A stretch of 64,000 bases of DNA from Yinghuangia sp051388915. Its GTDB lineage: Bacteria > Actinomycetota > Actinomycetes > Streptomycetales > Streptomycetaceae. Made by a program: the position numbers and the translations under genes. Positions 16,577 through 25,523 of this stretch are shown one piece after another. The notes beneath the pieces are model-generated. The model was not told the origin of the DNA. It was given only the letters and a program-made list of their open reading frames with translations, and made no database searches. Position 1 is the first letter of the stretch. Each line of letters opens with the position of its first letter. The stretch covers positions 1 to 64,000 of the forward strand of contig NZ_JBPKBH010000030.1 in the NCBI RefSeq assembly GCF_051388915.1, read 5' to 3'.

Positions 16577-17230
16577 TCACTCCACCATCCCGGCCTCGTA
16601 CGCGACGATGGCGGCCTGGACCCGGTTCCGCACGCGGAGCCGGGTCAGGATCGCGCTCACGTGCGTCTTGACCGTGCCCTCCACGAGGTTGAGGCGGCGG
16701 CCGATCTCCGCGTTCGAGATGCCCTCGCCGATCAGCGCCAGCACCTCGCGCTCACGCGGCGTCAGCACCGCGACCCGGTCGGCGGCCTGCGCGGTGCGCA
16801 CTGATCTGCCCATGGTGTCGATGACCCGTTTGGCGACGCGGGGCGAGAGGTACGCGGCCCCCTCGGCCGCCGCCCGGATCCCGGCCGTGAGTTCGCGGGG
16901 GTCGCCGGACTTGAGCAGGAAGCCCGTGGCCCCCGCGTCGATCGCCTCGGCGATGTACGCGTCCTCGCCGAACGTCGTCAGGATCACCACCGCCACCTCC
17001 GGCAGCAGTCGGCGGATCTCCGCGGTCGCGGCGAGGCCGTCCAGGCGGGGCATGCGGATGTCCAGGACGGCGACGTCCGGCCGGTGACGCCGGGCGAGTT
17101 CGACCGCCTCGGCGCCGTCCTCGGCCTCGGCCACCACCTCGATTCCGGGGTCACTCGCGAGGATTGCCCGCACCCCGGCCCGGATCAACGGCTCGTCCTC
17201 GGCGAGGAGGACGCGAACAAGCTTGCTCAC
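16577..17230 (-). CDS. NarL/LuxR-type response regulator
   Basis: A 217-residue response regulator. The receiver domain (residues 4-122) has acidic E11/D12 and the phosphoacceptor D57 in VLDIRMP. The LuxR HTH near the C-terminus reads LTPREREVLALIGEGISNAEI. The GTG start at 17230 overlaps the kinase stop as GTGA. It is the partner of the kinase upstream and probably regulates the convergent ABC exporter. Confidence 0.92.
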   Translation of the reverse strand: MSKLVRVLLAEDEPLIRAGVRAILASDPGIEVVAEAEDGAEAVELARRHRPDVAVLDIRMPRLDGLAATAEIRRLLPEVAVVILTTFGEDAYIAEAIDAGATGFLLKSGDPRELTAGIRAAAEGAAYLSPRVAKRVIDTMGRSVRTAQAADRVAVLTPREREVLALIGEGISNAEIGRRLNLVEGTVKTHVSAILTRLRVRNRVQAAIVAYEAGMVE

Positions 17231-18675
17231 CAGGCGACTTCCCGTTCCACCGACTGTTCCGTCGACCGCTCCACCGACTGTTCCGCGGACGGTTCCACCG
17301 GCCGGCCCGTCGACCGTTGCGGCGAACCGGACGCAAGCAACCCGTCGGACGTACTCCCCACCGCAGCCCGGGAGCCTGGTTGTCCGGAGTCCGGTTGTCC
17401 GGAGCTCCGTTGTCCGGAGCTCCGTTGTCCGGAGCCCGGCGGTCCGGGGTCCGGCCGTCCCTCGTCCGAACGCGCCGCCGGCAAGCGGGCGGTCACCTCG
17501 AACCCCGCGGCGCGCGGGGCCGCCGTGAAGGTGCCTCCGGCGAGCCGGACCCGCTCCCGGAGCGCGATCAGCCCGCTGCGGCTGCCGGGAGCCGGACCGC
17601 GGTCGGCGAGGGCGGACCCGGCCGGCGGCTCGCCGTTGCTGACGCGTACCTCCGCGCTGTCGTCGCGGTAGGCGAGCGTGACCCGGACCTTCGCACCGGG
17701 CGCGTGCTTGGCCGCGTTGGTCAGCGACTCGCGGACGACGCGGTGCACGGCGAGCGCGAGGGCGGGCGACTCCGGGGCCCGGCCGGTGCGTTCCAACACC
17801 ACCGACATCCCGGACTCGCGCGAGCGGGCCACCAGGTCCTCGATCGACTCGTGCACCGGCTCGGTCGGGGCGGCCCGGTTGTCGGTCTGGAGCACGCCGA
17901 TGATCTCGTGCAGGCGGTCGGTCGCCGCCGCCGCGCCCGCGCGCAGGTCGGCGGCCGCCGCCCGCTGCGCCTCCGGCAGCGCGGGATCGACTTCGAGGAC
18001 GGCCGCCCGCAGTGCCAACAGGCTCAGGTCGTGGCCGAGGGAGTCGTGCATGTCCTGGGCGATGCGCGCGCGCTCGCGCATGCGGGCCCGATCGGCGTGC
18101 ATCTCCCGCTCGTGCTCCAGGTGCCGCGCGCGCTCCCAGCCCGCCGCCGCGAGCGCGCGGCGCTGCCGCAGGTTGCGGCCGACCAGCCAGGGCACCGCGA
18201 CGCTGAACAGCAGTTCCGCGGTCAGCGCGCCGAGCGGCCGCATCCCGGCCGCCACACCGCCCACGAACAACGCGGGGACCGCGAGGGCGGGCGCCCAGGC
18301 CAGCGGACGCAGCCGCCCGGTCCGCAGCGCCGCCAGGAAGGCCACCAGCGCGACGATGCCGTAGTAGCGGCCGTCCCACTGCGCGAGTCCGATGCCGATC
18401 GCGAGCGAGACCGACGGAAGCCGCCGGGAGAACGCCCCCGCGACCGCGACGACGCCGAGCGCGACCGCGAGGCGGCCGGACAGAAACGGCGTCGGGGAGT
18501 TGACGGACAGGCAGAACGCCGTGGTGAAAACCCACAGCGCGATGTCGGCCAGGACCGGACGGCGGCTCCAGAGACGGATTTCCCGGTCGCCCCGAAGGAT
18601 CCGGCCAATGCGGTCGACCCGGCCTATCCGTTCTATCCGCGCTATCCGCCCCATCCGGTCGTTCTGGTCGATCAT
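17227..18675 (-). CDS. Sensor histidine kinase (HisKA_3 type) with repeat-rich ends
   Basis: A 482-residue membrane kinase of the NarX/DesK-like class. It has four to five transmembrane helices between residues 42 and 165. A HisKA_3 dimerisation region carries H210 in AQDMHDSLGHDLSLL, followed by an HATPase with the N box RESLTNAAKHAPG. The N-terminus is a heptad-like repeat (RIARIERIGRVDRIGRI). After about residue 405 the tail is low complexity, with SSGQ repeats then Ser/Glu/Val repeats, reflecting tandem repeats in the DNA at 17240-17460. The ATG at 18675 was chosen because the upstream frame has no support. It is co-translated with the response regulator. Confidence 0.88.
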   Translation of the reverse strand: MIDQNDRMGRIARIERIGRVDRIGRILRGDREIRLWSRRPVLADIALWVFTTAFCLSVNSPTPFLSGRLAVALGVVAVAGAFSRRLPSVSLAIGIGLAQWDGRYYGIVALVAFLAALRTGRLRPLAWAPALAVPALFVGGVAAGMRPLGALTAELLFSVAVPWLVGRNLRQRRALAAAGWERARHLEHEREMHADRARMRERARIAQDMHDSLGHDLSLLALRAAVLEVDPALPEAQRAAAADLRAGAAAATDRLHEIIGVLQTDNRAAPTEPVHESIEDLVARSRESGMSVVLERTGRAPESPALALAVHRVVRESLTNAAKHAPGAKVRVTLAYRDDSAEVRVSNGEPPAGSALADRGPAPGSRSGLIALRERVRLAGGTFTAAPRAAGFEVTARLPAARSDEGRPDPGPPGSGQRSSGQRSSGQPDSGQPGSRAAVGSTSDGLLASGSPQRSTGRPVEPSAEQSVERSTEQSVEREVAW

Positions 18676-18753
18676 CTCCCGGACGTTACCCGACGACACG
18701 CCGCCCGGCCTCTGCCGAAAGACGTGCTTCTGTCGCAGGACGCGGGGCGTCGG

Positions 18754-18759
18754 TAGCGT
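18754..18759 (+). promoter_or_regulatory. Leaderless-type -10 box (TAGCGT) for the hydrolase
   Basis: TAGCGT, 7 bases, then GTG at 18767. There is no ribosome-binding site. It overlaps the alternative GTG at 18758, which is a reason to prefer 18767. Confidence 0.45.
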
Positions 18760-18766
18760 GCATCGG

Positions 18767-19618
18767 GTGCCCAGCATCGATCCCGCGGCCGACGCCGCCT
18801 ACACGGCCCGCGCCGTCGTCTCCCCCGAGCGCTTCGCGACCTTGATGGCGCGCTACCGCGACGAGTCGTCCGGCGCGGTAGCGGGCCTCGGCGGGACGCC
18901 CGGCATCGCCTACGACGACGCAAGCGGCGAGTTGCTGGACGTGTGGGGGACCGGCGACTCGCCCCGCCCGGTGTTCGTCTTCCTGCACGGCGGCTACTGG
19001 CGGGCGCTGTCCCGGCACGACTCGGCGTTCATGGCCCGGGCGCTGGACGCGCACGGCATCGCCACCGTCGTCCCCGACTACACGCTCGCACCGGCCGCGA
19101 CGCTGGAGGAGATCGTCCGGCAGGTGCGTGCCGCGGTGGCCTGGGTGCACCGCGAGGGCGCCGGGTACGGCCTCGACCCCGCGCACATCGTGGTCGGCGG
19201 CAGCTCGGCGGGCGGGCACCTGGCCGCGATGACGATGGTGCACGGCTGGCAGGAGGACTTCGGGCTGCCGCAGGACGTGATCGCGGGCGGCTTCCCGATC
19301 AGCGGCCTGTTCGACATCCGCCCGCTGGTCCGCACCCACATCAACGACTGGCTGGGCCTCGACGAACCGCGGGCCGCGGCGCTGAGCCCCTTCCTGCTGG
19401 CCGCCGGGACCGACCGGCGCTGCCCCGCGGTGGTCGCGGTGGCCGAGCGCGAGTCGTCCGGCTTCCACGAACAGTCCGACATCTTCCACAGCCTGTGGAC
19501 AGGCGAGGGGGACCCCCTGGTCGTCCCGGACCGCGACCACTTCGACGTCGTCCTGGACCTGGCCGACCCGGACACCCGGCTGAGCCGCGCGCTCCACGGG
19601 CTGTTCCCCGCGAAGTAG
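18767..19618 (+). CDS. Alpha/beta hydrolase, kynurenine formamidase-like
   Basis: A 283-residue alpha/beta hydrolase. The oxyanion-hole motif is HGGYW, characteristic of BNA7-type arylformamidases, and the nucleophile elbow is GGSSAGGH. A late Asp and the histidine in PDRDHFDVVLDL complete a Ser-Asp-His triad. It may hydrolyse N-formylkynurenine or a related amide/ester. The frame is open well upstream; I chose GTG 18767 (leaderless pattern), with 18758 as an alternative. No kynurenine-pathway neighbours are present, so the substrate is uncertain. Confidence 0.82.
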   Translation: MPSIDPAADAAYTARAVVSPERFATLMARYRDESSGAVAGLGGTPGIAYDDASGELLDVWGTGDSPRPVFVFLHGGYWRALSRHDSAFMARALDAHGIATVVPDYTLAPAATLEEIVRQVRAAVAWVHREGAGYGLDPAHIVVGGSSAGGHLAAMTMVHGWQEDFGLPQDVIAGGFPISGLFDIRPLVRTHINDWLGLDEPRAAALSPFLLAAGTDRRCPAVVAVAERESSGFHEQSDIFHSLWTGEGDPLVVPDRDHFDVVLDLADPDTRLSRALHGLFPAK

Positions 19619-19680
19619 ACCCCCAACAGGCCCCAACAGCCCCCAACAGGCCCCGGACCGGCCCCGGACCGGCCCCACCC
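19619..19680. repeat. Short C-rich direct repeats between convergent genes
   Basis: Immediately after the hydrolase stop, CCCCAACAG-type units occur three times and CCCCGGACCGG occurs twice, filling the space before the cvnD stop at 19686. No clear hairpin terminator is seen. Confidence 0.75.
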
Positions 19681-19685
19681 CGCGC

Positions 19686-20327
19686 TCAGCTCGCCGGAGC
19701 CGCCGCCAGCAGATCGATGAGGGCGAGCAACACCGAGCGGCAGGACGCCCGTTCGCGTACGTCGCACATCACCGTCGGCACGTGCGGGTCCAGGTCGAGA
19801 GCACTGCGGATCTCGTCCTCGGTGTGCTCCAGGACCCCGTCGAAGACGTTGATGCCGACGACGAACGGCACGCCGCGCCGCTCGAAGAAGTCGATGCTGC
19901 CGAAGCTCGCGTCCAGGCGGCGCGTGTCCACCAGCACCACGGCGCCCAGGGCGCCGGTCGCCAGGTCGTCCCACATCGACCAGAACCGCTCCTGGCCGGG
20001 CGTGCCGAACAGGTAGAGCACCACGTCCTCGTCGAGGGTGATGCGCCCGAAGTCGAGGGCGACCGTGGTGGTGTCCTTGTCCGCCAGGCCGTCCAGGTCG
20101 TCGACGCCCACCCCGGCGACCGTCATGACCTCCTCGGTGCGCAGCGGCGGAACCTCGCTGACCGATCCGACCAGCGTGGTCTTGCCGACCCCGAACCCGC
20201 CCGCCACCAGGATCTTCACGGCCATCGCGGACGCCGGGACCGGCACCGCCAACGAGCCCGCCCGGGCCCCGGCACCGGACGGTCCGGCGGTTCCAGGGGT
20301 CACGGCACTAGAGCCGACCGAGGCCAT
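19686..20327 (-). CDS. cvnD: CvnD-like conservon GTPase
   Basis: A 213-residue small GTPase-like ATP/GTP-binding protein, the fourth conservon gene. Walker A is GGFGVGKTT (residues 43-51). The switch regions include DFGRITLDED and GTPGQERFWSMWDDL, and the base-specificity strand is VVGINVFDG. In Streptomyces, Cvn proteins assemble at the membrane like a G-protein-coupled system. The start overlaps the end of cvnC by 20 bases, typical of conservons. The 36-residue N-terminal extension before AVKILVAGG is Ala/Gly/Pro-rich, so a later start is possible. Confidence 0.92.
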   Translation of the reverse strand: MASVGSSAVTPGTAGPSGAGARAGSLAVPVPASAMAVKILVAGGFGVGKTTLVGSVSEVPPLRTEEVMTVAGVGVDDLDGLADKDTTTVALDFGRITLDEDVVLYLFGTPGQERFWSMWDDLATGALGAVVLVDTRRLDASFGSIDFFERRGVPFVVGINVFDGVLEHTEDEIRSALDLDPHVPTVMCDVRERASCRSVLLALIDLLAAAPAS

Positions 20328-20673
20328 CCCGCACCTTTCTCAGCAGTTCGGCATCCGGGGTGCGGGCCATGGACAGCGGCGCCCGCACGGTGACGCGGCC
20401 CTGGGCCACCAGGTCGCCGATCAGGATCTTGGCGATGCTGACCGGGAGCCGGATGAGCGCGGCGATCTCCGCGACCGCCTGCGGGGCCCGGCACAGCTCC
20501 AGGATCTCCCGGTGCTCCGGGTGCAGCGCGCCGTCGCGCCCCTCCGGCGCCGGGTCCACCGTGGTGACCAGCGTGATGAGCGTCAGGTCGTCGGCGGGCC
20601 GGGTGCGTCCGCGGGTCAGCGTGTACGGCCGGACGAGCGGTCCGGCTTCCTCGTCCCATCTGTACGGACTCAT
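20308..20673 (-). CDS. cvnC: CvnC-like DUF742 protein
   Basis: A 121-residue DUF742 protein, the third conservon gene. It begins with the family signature GPLVRPYTLTRGRTRP and continues with a winged-helix-like region (EILELCRAPQAVAEIAALIRLPVSIAKILIGDL), consistent with the MarR-like HTH fold predicted for this family. It ends with the usual RKVRDGLGRL. It sits between the roadblock gene (48-base gap) and the GTPase (20-base overlap). Confidence 0.95.
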   Translation of the reverse strand: MSPYRWDEEAGPLVRPYTLTRGRTRPADDLTLITLVTTVDPAPEGRDGALHPEHREILELCRAPQAVAEIAALIRLPVSIAKILIGDLVAQGRVTVRAPLSMARTPDAELLRKVRDGLGRL

Positions 20674-20721
20674 GCCGCCACCTCGCTGCGCTCACTCATG
20701 TGCGAGCCTCGCTTCTCCGGA

Positions 20722-21147
20722 TCATGCGGGCGATGCCGCGTCCGTGTCGAATCTCGGTGTGGTGCCCAGGTATTCGCCCACCTGCTTGACGAGCGTGTTC
20801 ATCTCGAACGCGACCACGCCGACGTCGGCGCGCTGGTCGGTGAGCACGGCCATGTGCGCGCCGCGCCCGGCCGCGGTCAGGAACAGGAAGGCGTCCTCCA
20901 TCTCGATGAGCGTCTGGCGCACCGGGCCACCCTGGAACGAGCGGCCGACGCTGCGCGCCAGACTCGACAACCCCGACGCCGCGGCGGCCAACTGCTCGGC
21001 CTGGTCCCGGTCGAAGGTCTCCGAATGGCTCATGACCAGCCCGTCCTGCGACAACACGACCGCGTGGCGGGTGCCGGGCACCCTCCTGACCAGGTCGGTC
21101 AGCAGCCAGTCGAGCCGGCTGTCGGTGGCGGTGGTGGGCTGGGTCAT
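20722..21147 (-). CDS. cvnB: CvnB-like roadblock/LC7 domain protein
   Basis: A 141-residue roadblock/LC7 protein, the second conservon gene. LDWLLTDLVRRVPGTRHAVVLSQDGLVMSHS opens the domain, and the GPVRQTLIEMEDAFLFLTAAGRG core is characteristic. Roadblock proteins modulate small GTPases, here presumably CvnD. The ATG overlaps the cvnA stop as ATGA, giving translational coupling. Confidence 0.95.
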   Translation of the reverse strand: MTQPTTATDSRLDWLLTDLVRRVPGTRHAVVLSQDGLVMSHSETFDRDQAEQLAAAASGLSSLARSVGRSFQGGPVRQTLIEMEDAFLFLTAAGRGAHMAVLTDQRADVGVVAFEMNTLVKQVGEYLGTTPRFDTDAASPA

Positions 21148-23579
21148 GGGCGGTCCCTCTTCGGTGGTTCGCTGGTGTGCTCGGCGGCCCTGGCCCGCTC
21201 GGAGGCGCGCTGGAACGCGGAGATCGTGGCGGCGGCCTGCTGCGGTGTCGGACGCCTGGGGGCGTCCGCAGGGTCCCCTTCCCCGCTCCCGTCCCCGTTC
21301 GCGTCGCCGCCGTTCACGGACGCCTCGGGCTGCGCGCGCAGCGGGGCGGCCAGACTCGCCTGGCGCACCCGACGGGGCAACTGCCGGGTACGGCCGTCCG
21401 GTTCGCGGCCGGATGCGCCGGGGTCGCGGGTACGGTCCGGCTCTCCGTCGGCGGCGCGGGACGGCACCAGGAGGGGGACCGGTGCGCCGTCCGGCTCGGG
21501 CGTGTCCGGGGCGTCGGTCGTGTCCGACCCGTGTGGTGCGCCCAGCGTGTGCGGCGCATCCGACGCATCCGGCGTTTCCGCGGAAGGCAATTCCTGCTCC
21601 TCGGGAGTGTCCGGGGCCGGCTCCCCGGTCCGGCCGACGATCAGTTCCCTGGGTAGGAACACGATCGCGAGGGTCCCCCCGTACGGCGACGGCCGCAGCG
21701 TGACGCTGATGCCGTGCCGGTCCGCCAGTTGCGCGACGACGAACAGCCCGAGCCGCACGTCGTCGGCCAGCGCCACCATGTCGAACGGCTTCGGCGCCGC
21801 CAACTCGGCGTTCAGTGCCGCGTACTCGTCCTCGCCCATGCCCAGGCCGCGGTCCTCGATCTCCACCACGAGGCCCTTGGCCACCGCCATCCCGCGCACC
21901 TCGACGGGCGTCTCGGGCGGCGAGAACTGCGCGGCGTTCTCCAGCAGTTCGGCCAGCAGGTGGATCACCGGACCGACCGCGGCGCCGGACAGCGCGAGAT
22001 CGGAGGCCACGTGGACGTCGATGCGGCTGTAGTCCTCGACCTCGCCGACCGCGCTGCGCACCACGTCCACGACGCGCACCGGCCTGCTCCAGCGGCGCCC
22101 CGGGTGGTGGCCGCTGAGGATGACCAGGTTCTCCTCGTAGCGGCGCAGGCGCGTCGCCAGGTGGTCGAGCATGAACAGGTCCTCCAGGACCTCCGGGTCC
22201 TGGTGCCGGTTCTCCATCGCGTCCAGCGCCCGAAGTTGGCGGCCGACCAGGGACTGGGTGCGCAGCGCCACGTTGTGGAACACCTTGGCGTGGCCGGCGC
22301 GTTCGCGCGCCAGGCGGGCGGCGCCGTCGAGGGCGGCCCGCTGGGCCGCCGTGAAGGCCTCCGCGACCTGCCCGATCTCGTCCCTGCCGTGCGGGAGTTC
22401 GGGGAGTTCCGCCGCGGTGTCCACGTCCTCGCCGCGGCTCAACCGGTCGATGGCGTCCGGCAGGCGCTTCCGGGCGACGTCGACGGTGGCCGCGTGCAGG
22501 CCGAGCAGGCGACGGCGCAGCGACCTGGCGACGGCCCAGCACAGCAGGCTGACCGCGACCACCACCAGCAGGCCGAGGGCGGTGATGAGCCAGACGGTCA
22601 GCTCCAGGTCGTCCACACGCTCCCGGGAGTCCTGCACGATCGCCCCGGCGCGCGTGGTGTTGAGGGTGGTGAGCTGCGGGTTCAGGGCGTCCAGGTTGGC
22701 CCGCCAATTCGCGGCCTCGGGCGGAAGGGGGACGCCGGGGCCGGCCGAGGGGGCGCGTACCGCCGAGCCGAGCACGGCGTCCTCGACCGCGACCAGCGAA
22801 CGCCACTGCGGGCTTTCCACGAGCAGCCGGAACGCCTCCTGGAACTCCGGCTCCAGGCTCGGCCGGATCTCCTCGGCGTAGAGCGAACGGCGGGCTCCGG
22901 CCGACTCCGCGAACTCGGTGAACTCGGAGGCGCCGAGCCTGCCGGAGACCGCCGCGTACGTCAGCACCGCGTCCTCGCGCGCGATCATCTCGGTGGCACG
23001 GAACATGTCGACGAGCGTTTCGGCGCGCGCCGTCAGGTGCCCGTCCGCGTCGATGTGGGAGAGCGCGGCGAACGTGAGCATCTGCTTCTCGACCGCCGCG
23101 GTGTACGGCCTCAGCAGGTCGGCACGTGTCCCCTGGCGCCGGTCGACGGCCGTGCGGACCTCCGGCAGCCGGTCGCGGTCCTCGCGGATCGCGTGCGCCC
23201 GGTCCAGCACGTCGGTGTCGCTGTCCGCGAGTCCGCCGAGCACCTCGGCGAACTCGCCCAGCGCCGCGTCGGTGCGCCCGCGTACCTCCTGAAGCGCGGT
23301 GCGGACCTGGTCGGACGGCGCCGCGAGCCACGCCGCGCTCAGGCTCCGCTCCTGCTGCAACTGCGCCATCACCGTGTAGGCGGGCAGGCCCGCCTCCGTC
23401 GCGATGGTGTTCTGGTCCTTCAGCTCCGACGTCTTCGACCACAGGTACTGCGCCGTGAAGCCCCACAGGCCGACCAGGGCGAGCGACGGCACGATCGCGA
23501 GGACGACGAGCAGCGTGCGTATGGAGGAACGGCGCCGCTGCCGGTCGAGCCCGGTCAGCGCCCGGCGGGGGGATCTCAT
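21144..23579 (-). CDS. cvnA: CvnA-like nitrate/sensor-type histidine kinase
   Basis: An 811-residue conservon sensor. The first transmembrane helix is at about 18-42. A large extracellular helical NIT-type sensing region follows, then a second helix (VWLITALGLLVVVAVSLLCW, near 355-380), a HAMP-like segment (AVARSLRRRLLGLHAATVDVARKRL) and an HATPase domain with N box LLENAAQFSPPETPVEV and G box EDRGLGM. CvnA proteins typically lack a canonical phosphoacceptor His. The C-terminal 180 residues are Pro/Ala/Asp-rich and disordered. The ATG at 23579 has AGGG upstream; a longer in-frame start was rejected. Confidence 0.92.
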   Translation of the reverse strand: MRSPRRALTGLDRQRRRSSIRTLLVVLAIVPSLALVGLWGFTAQYLWSKTSELKDQNTIATEAGLPAYTVMAQLQQERSLSAAWLAAPSDQVRTALQEVRGRTDAALGEFAEVLGGLADSDTDVLDRAHAIREDRDRLPEVRTAVDRRQGTRADLLRPYTAAVEKQMLTFAALSHIDADGHLTARAETLVDMFRATEMIAREDAVLTYAAVSGRLGASEFTEFAESAGARRSLYAEEIRPSLEPEFQEAFRLLVESPQWRSLVAVEDAVLGSAVRAPSAGPGVPLPPEAANWRANLDALNPQLTTLNTTRAGAIVQDSRERVDDLELTVWLITALGLLVVVAVSLLCWAVARSLRRRLLGLHAATVDVARKRLPDAIDRLSRGEDVDTAAELPELPHGRDEIGQVAEAFTAAQRAALDGAARLARERAGHAKVFHNVALRTQSLVGRQLRALDAMENRHQDPEVLEDLFMLDHLATRLRRYEENLVILSGHHPGRRWSRPVRVVDVVRSAVGEVEDYSRIDVHVASDLALSGAAVGPVIHLLAELLENAAQFSPPETPVEVRGMAVAKGLVVEIEDRGLGMGEDEYAALNAELAAPKPFDMVALADDVRLGLFVVAQLADRHGISVTLRPSPYGGTLAIVFLPRELIVGRTGEPAPDTPEEQELPSAETPDASDAPHTLGAPHGSDTTDAPDTPEPDGAPVPLLVPSRAADGEPDRTRDPGASGREPDGRTRQLPRRVRQASLAAPLRAQPEASVNGGDANGDGSGEGDPADAPRRPTPQQAAATISAFQRASERARAAEHTSEPPKRDRP

Positions 23580-23729
23580 CGTGTCCCTAAGGGGAGAGAG
23601 CGGGCCGAGGGAAACGGCATGTGCCGGAAGAGTTTCCGGGAGCACGGCCCGAATGTCCATATCCAGCACGGGGCACGATTTCGGTCATGTGCGGGGCGAA
23701 TCGCCAACCGGACGGAGGCCCCGGCCGGC

Positions 23730-25280
23730 TCAACCCGGCGGCGCCCCCACGCTGTTCCCCTTCAGCCGCTCCAGGTCCGCCTCGCGCACCTGGATGACCA
23801 GCGCGGCGACCACCGCGGCGACGACGGCGAAGGCGGCGGCGGTGACGAAGGCCGCGGTGATCCCGTCGGTGAGCACATGGTGGGTGTACGACGCGGGCAA
23901 CTGTCCGGTGCGGTCGAACTCGGCGCGCTGTTCCGGGGTCGCCTGCCGCATGAACGCCGCGACCTGGTCGTCCGCCGCGTTCCGGCTCGCGGTGCCGTAC
24001 ACCGTCACCAGGATCGACAGGCCGAGCGAACCGCCCACCTGCTGCGTGGCGTTGAGCATGCCCGAGGCCGCGCCGGTCTCCTGCTCCGCGACGTTGGACA
24101 CCGCCATCAGCGTCAGCGACACGAACTGCATGCCCATGCCCAGCCCGAACACGAGGATCGGGCCGAGGACGCTGCCGAGGTAGGTGCTGTCGACCTCGAT
24201 TTGCGTCAGCCACGCGAGCCCGCCGGCGGCCAGCAGCGCGCCCGTGACCATGAACGGCTTCGGACCGTATGTGGGCAGCAGTTGGGACGCGAGGCCCGCA
24301 CCGACCGCGATCACCGCGCTCACCGGGAGGAACGCGAGCCCGGCGCGCAGCGGGCTGAAGCCGAGGACGTCCTGCACCCACAGGGTGAGGAAGAAGAACA
24401 TGCCGAAGATCGCCGCGGCGAGGCACAGCATGATGGCGTACGAGCCGGACCGGTTGCGGTCGGCGAACATGTGCAGCGGCGTGATGGGTTGGCGTGTCCG
24501 GCGCTCGATGGTGACGAACACCGCCAGCATGACGACCGCGCCCGCGAACGACGCGATGGTCAGGCCGTCCCGCCAGCCGTCCTGGGCGGCCCGGATGAAG
24601 CCGTACACGAGCAGCCCGACACCCAATGTCGACGCGAGTGCGCCGGCCAGGTCGAACTGCCCGGGTCGTCGTTCGGATTCGCGGATCGAGCGCGGTGTGG
24701 CCAGCGCGATGGCGAGCCCGATCGGCACGTTGACGAAGAAGATCCAGCGCCAGTCGAGCCATTCGACGAGCATGCCGCCGGCCAGCAGGCCGATCGCGCC
24801 GCCGCCCGCGGACACCGCGGCGAAGACCCCGAACGCGCGGTTGCGCTCGGGACCTTCGGTGAACGTCGTGGTGATGAGGGCCAGCGACGTGGGCGACGCG
24901 ATGGCGCCGCCGATCCCTTGCAGGGAGCGGGCGGCGAGCAACTGCCAGGACTCCTGGGCGAATCCGCCGAGGAGGGAGGCCACGACGAAGAGCAGGACAC
25001 CGAAGATGAAGACCCTGCGCCGTCCGAGGATGTCGCCCGCCCGGCCGCCGAGCAGCAGCAGGCCGCCGAAGGTCAGCGTGTAGGCGTTGATCACCCACGA
25101 CAGGCTGGTGGTCGAGAAGTCGAGCGACGTCTGGATGTGCGGCAGCGCGATGTTCACGATGGTGATGTCGAGGACCACCATCAACTGGCACGACGCGATG
25201 ACGAGCAGCGCTATGCCCTTGCGGCCGCCGCCTTCGGAGGCGGGGGCCGCGTGCGCGGATGCGGTGTGCGGGCTGGTCAT
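23730..25280 (-). CDS. MFS drug efflux transporter (EmrB/QacA, DHA2 family)
   Basis: A 516-residue 14-TM major facilitator. Motif A is LGGRAGDILGRRRVFI, motif C-like segments are present, and the first helix holds the DHA2 pattern VVLDITIVNIALPHIQ. It probably exports a hydrophobic drug or metabolite using proton motive force. The ATG at 25280 follows the N-terminal Ser/Ala-rich start; the upstream frame continues through the assembly gap and is not coding. A perfect 12-bp-arm palindrome about 100 bases upstream may be its operator. No regulator gene is adjacent. Confidence 0.92.
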   Translation of the reverse strand: MTSPHTASAHAAPASEGGGRKGIALLVIASCQLMVVLDITIVNIALPHIQTSLDFSTTSLSWVINAYTLTFGGLLLLGGRAGDILGRRRVFIFGVLLFVVASLLGGFAQESWQLLAARSLQGIGGAIASPTSLALITTTFTEGPERNRAFGVFAAVSAGGGAIGLLAGGMLVEWLDWRWIFFVNVPIGLAIALATPRSIRESERRPGQFDLAGALASTLGVGLLVYGFIRAAQDGWRDGLTIASFAGAVVMLAVFVTIERRTRQPITPLHMFADRNRSGSYAIMLCLAAAIFGMFFFLTLWVQDVLGFSPLRAGLAFLPVSAVIAVGAGLASQLLPTYGPKPFMVTGALLAAGGLAWLTQIEVDSTYLGSVLGPILVFGLGMGMQFVSLTLMAVSNVAEQETGAASGMLNATQQVGGSLGLSILVTVYGTASRNAADDQVAAFMRQATPEQRAEFDRTGQLPASYTHHVLTDGITAAFVTAAAFAVVAAVVAALVIQVREADLERLKGNSVGAPPG

Positions 25281-25378
25281 AGGTGGTTCCAGGTGCTCCG
25301 GGCGTCCGGAGACGCGCCTTCCTCGACCGTAACCCCGTGTGCCGGGTCTCGCCTCCCTGCGGACGAACCCGCCCGCGT

Positions 25379-25406
25379 GGCCCTTACTCCCGCAGGAGTA
25401 AGGGCC
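25379..25406. promoter_or_regulatory. Perfect 28-base inverted repeat upstream of the MFS gene
   Basis: GGCCCTTACTCC (25379-25390), a CGCA loop, and its exact complement GGAGTAAGGGCC (25395-25406). It is immediately followed by a second small hairpin, GCCCC-TTT-GGGGC. It lies between divergent MFS and MMPL genes, so it is more likely an operator or a transcript hairpin of one of them than a terminator. Confidence 0.65.
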
Positions 25407-25523
25407 CCTTTGGGGCACCGGCGGCAGTAACGCGCTTCTCCGCCCCGGGCCCGACGATCCGCGCGCGGTCCGCCGGAAGCCTGGAGACCGGGAATCGACG
25501 GCGATCGCGGGAGGCGGGGCGGC

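Noticed and set aside
21714..25430. A plus-strand open frame of over 1200 codons opposite cvnA and the MFS gene.
   Set aside because: Composition typical of an antisense shadow (Arg/Gly/Ala/Glu/Gln-rich), no domains; both strong genes lie on the other strand.
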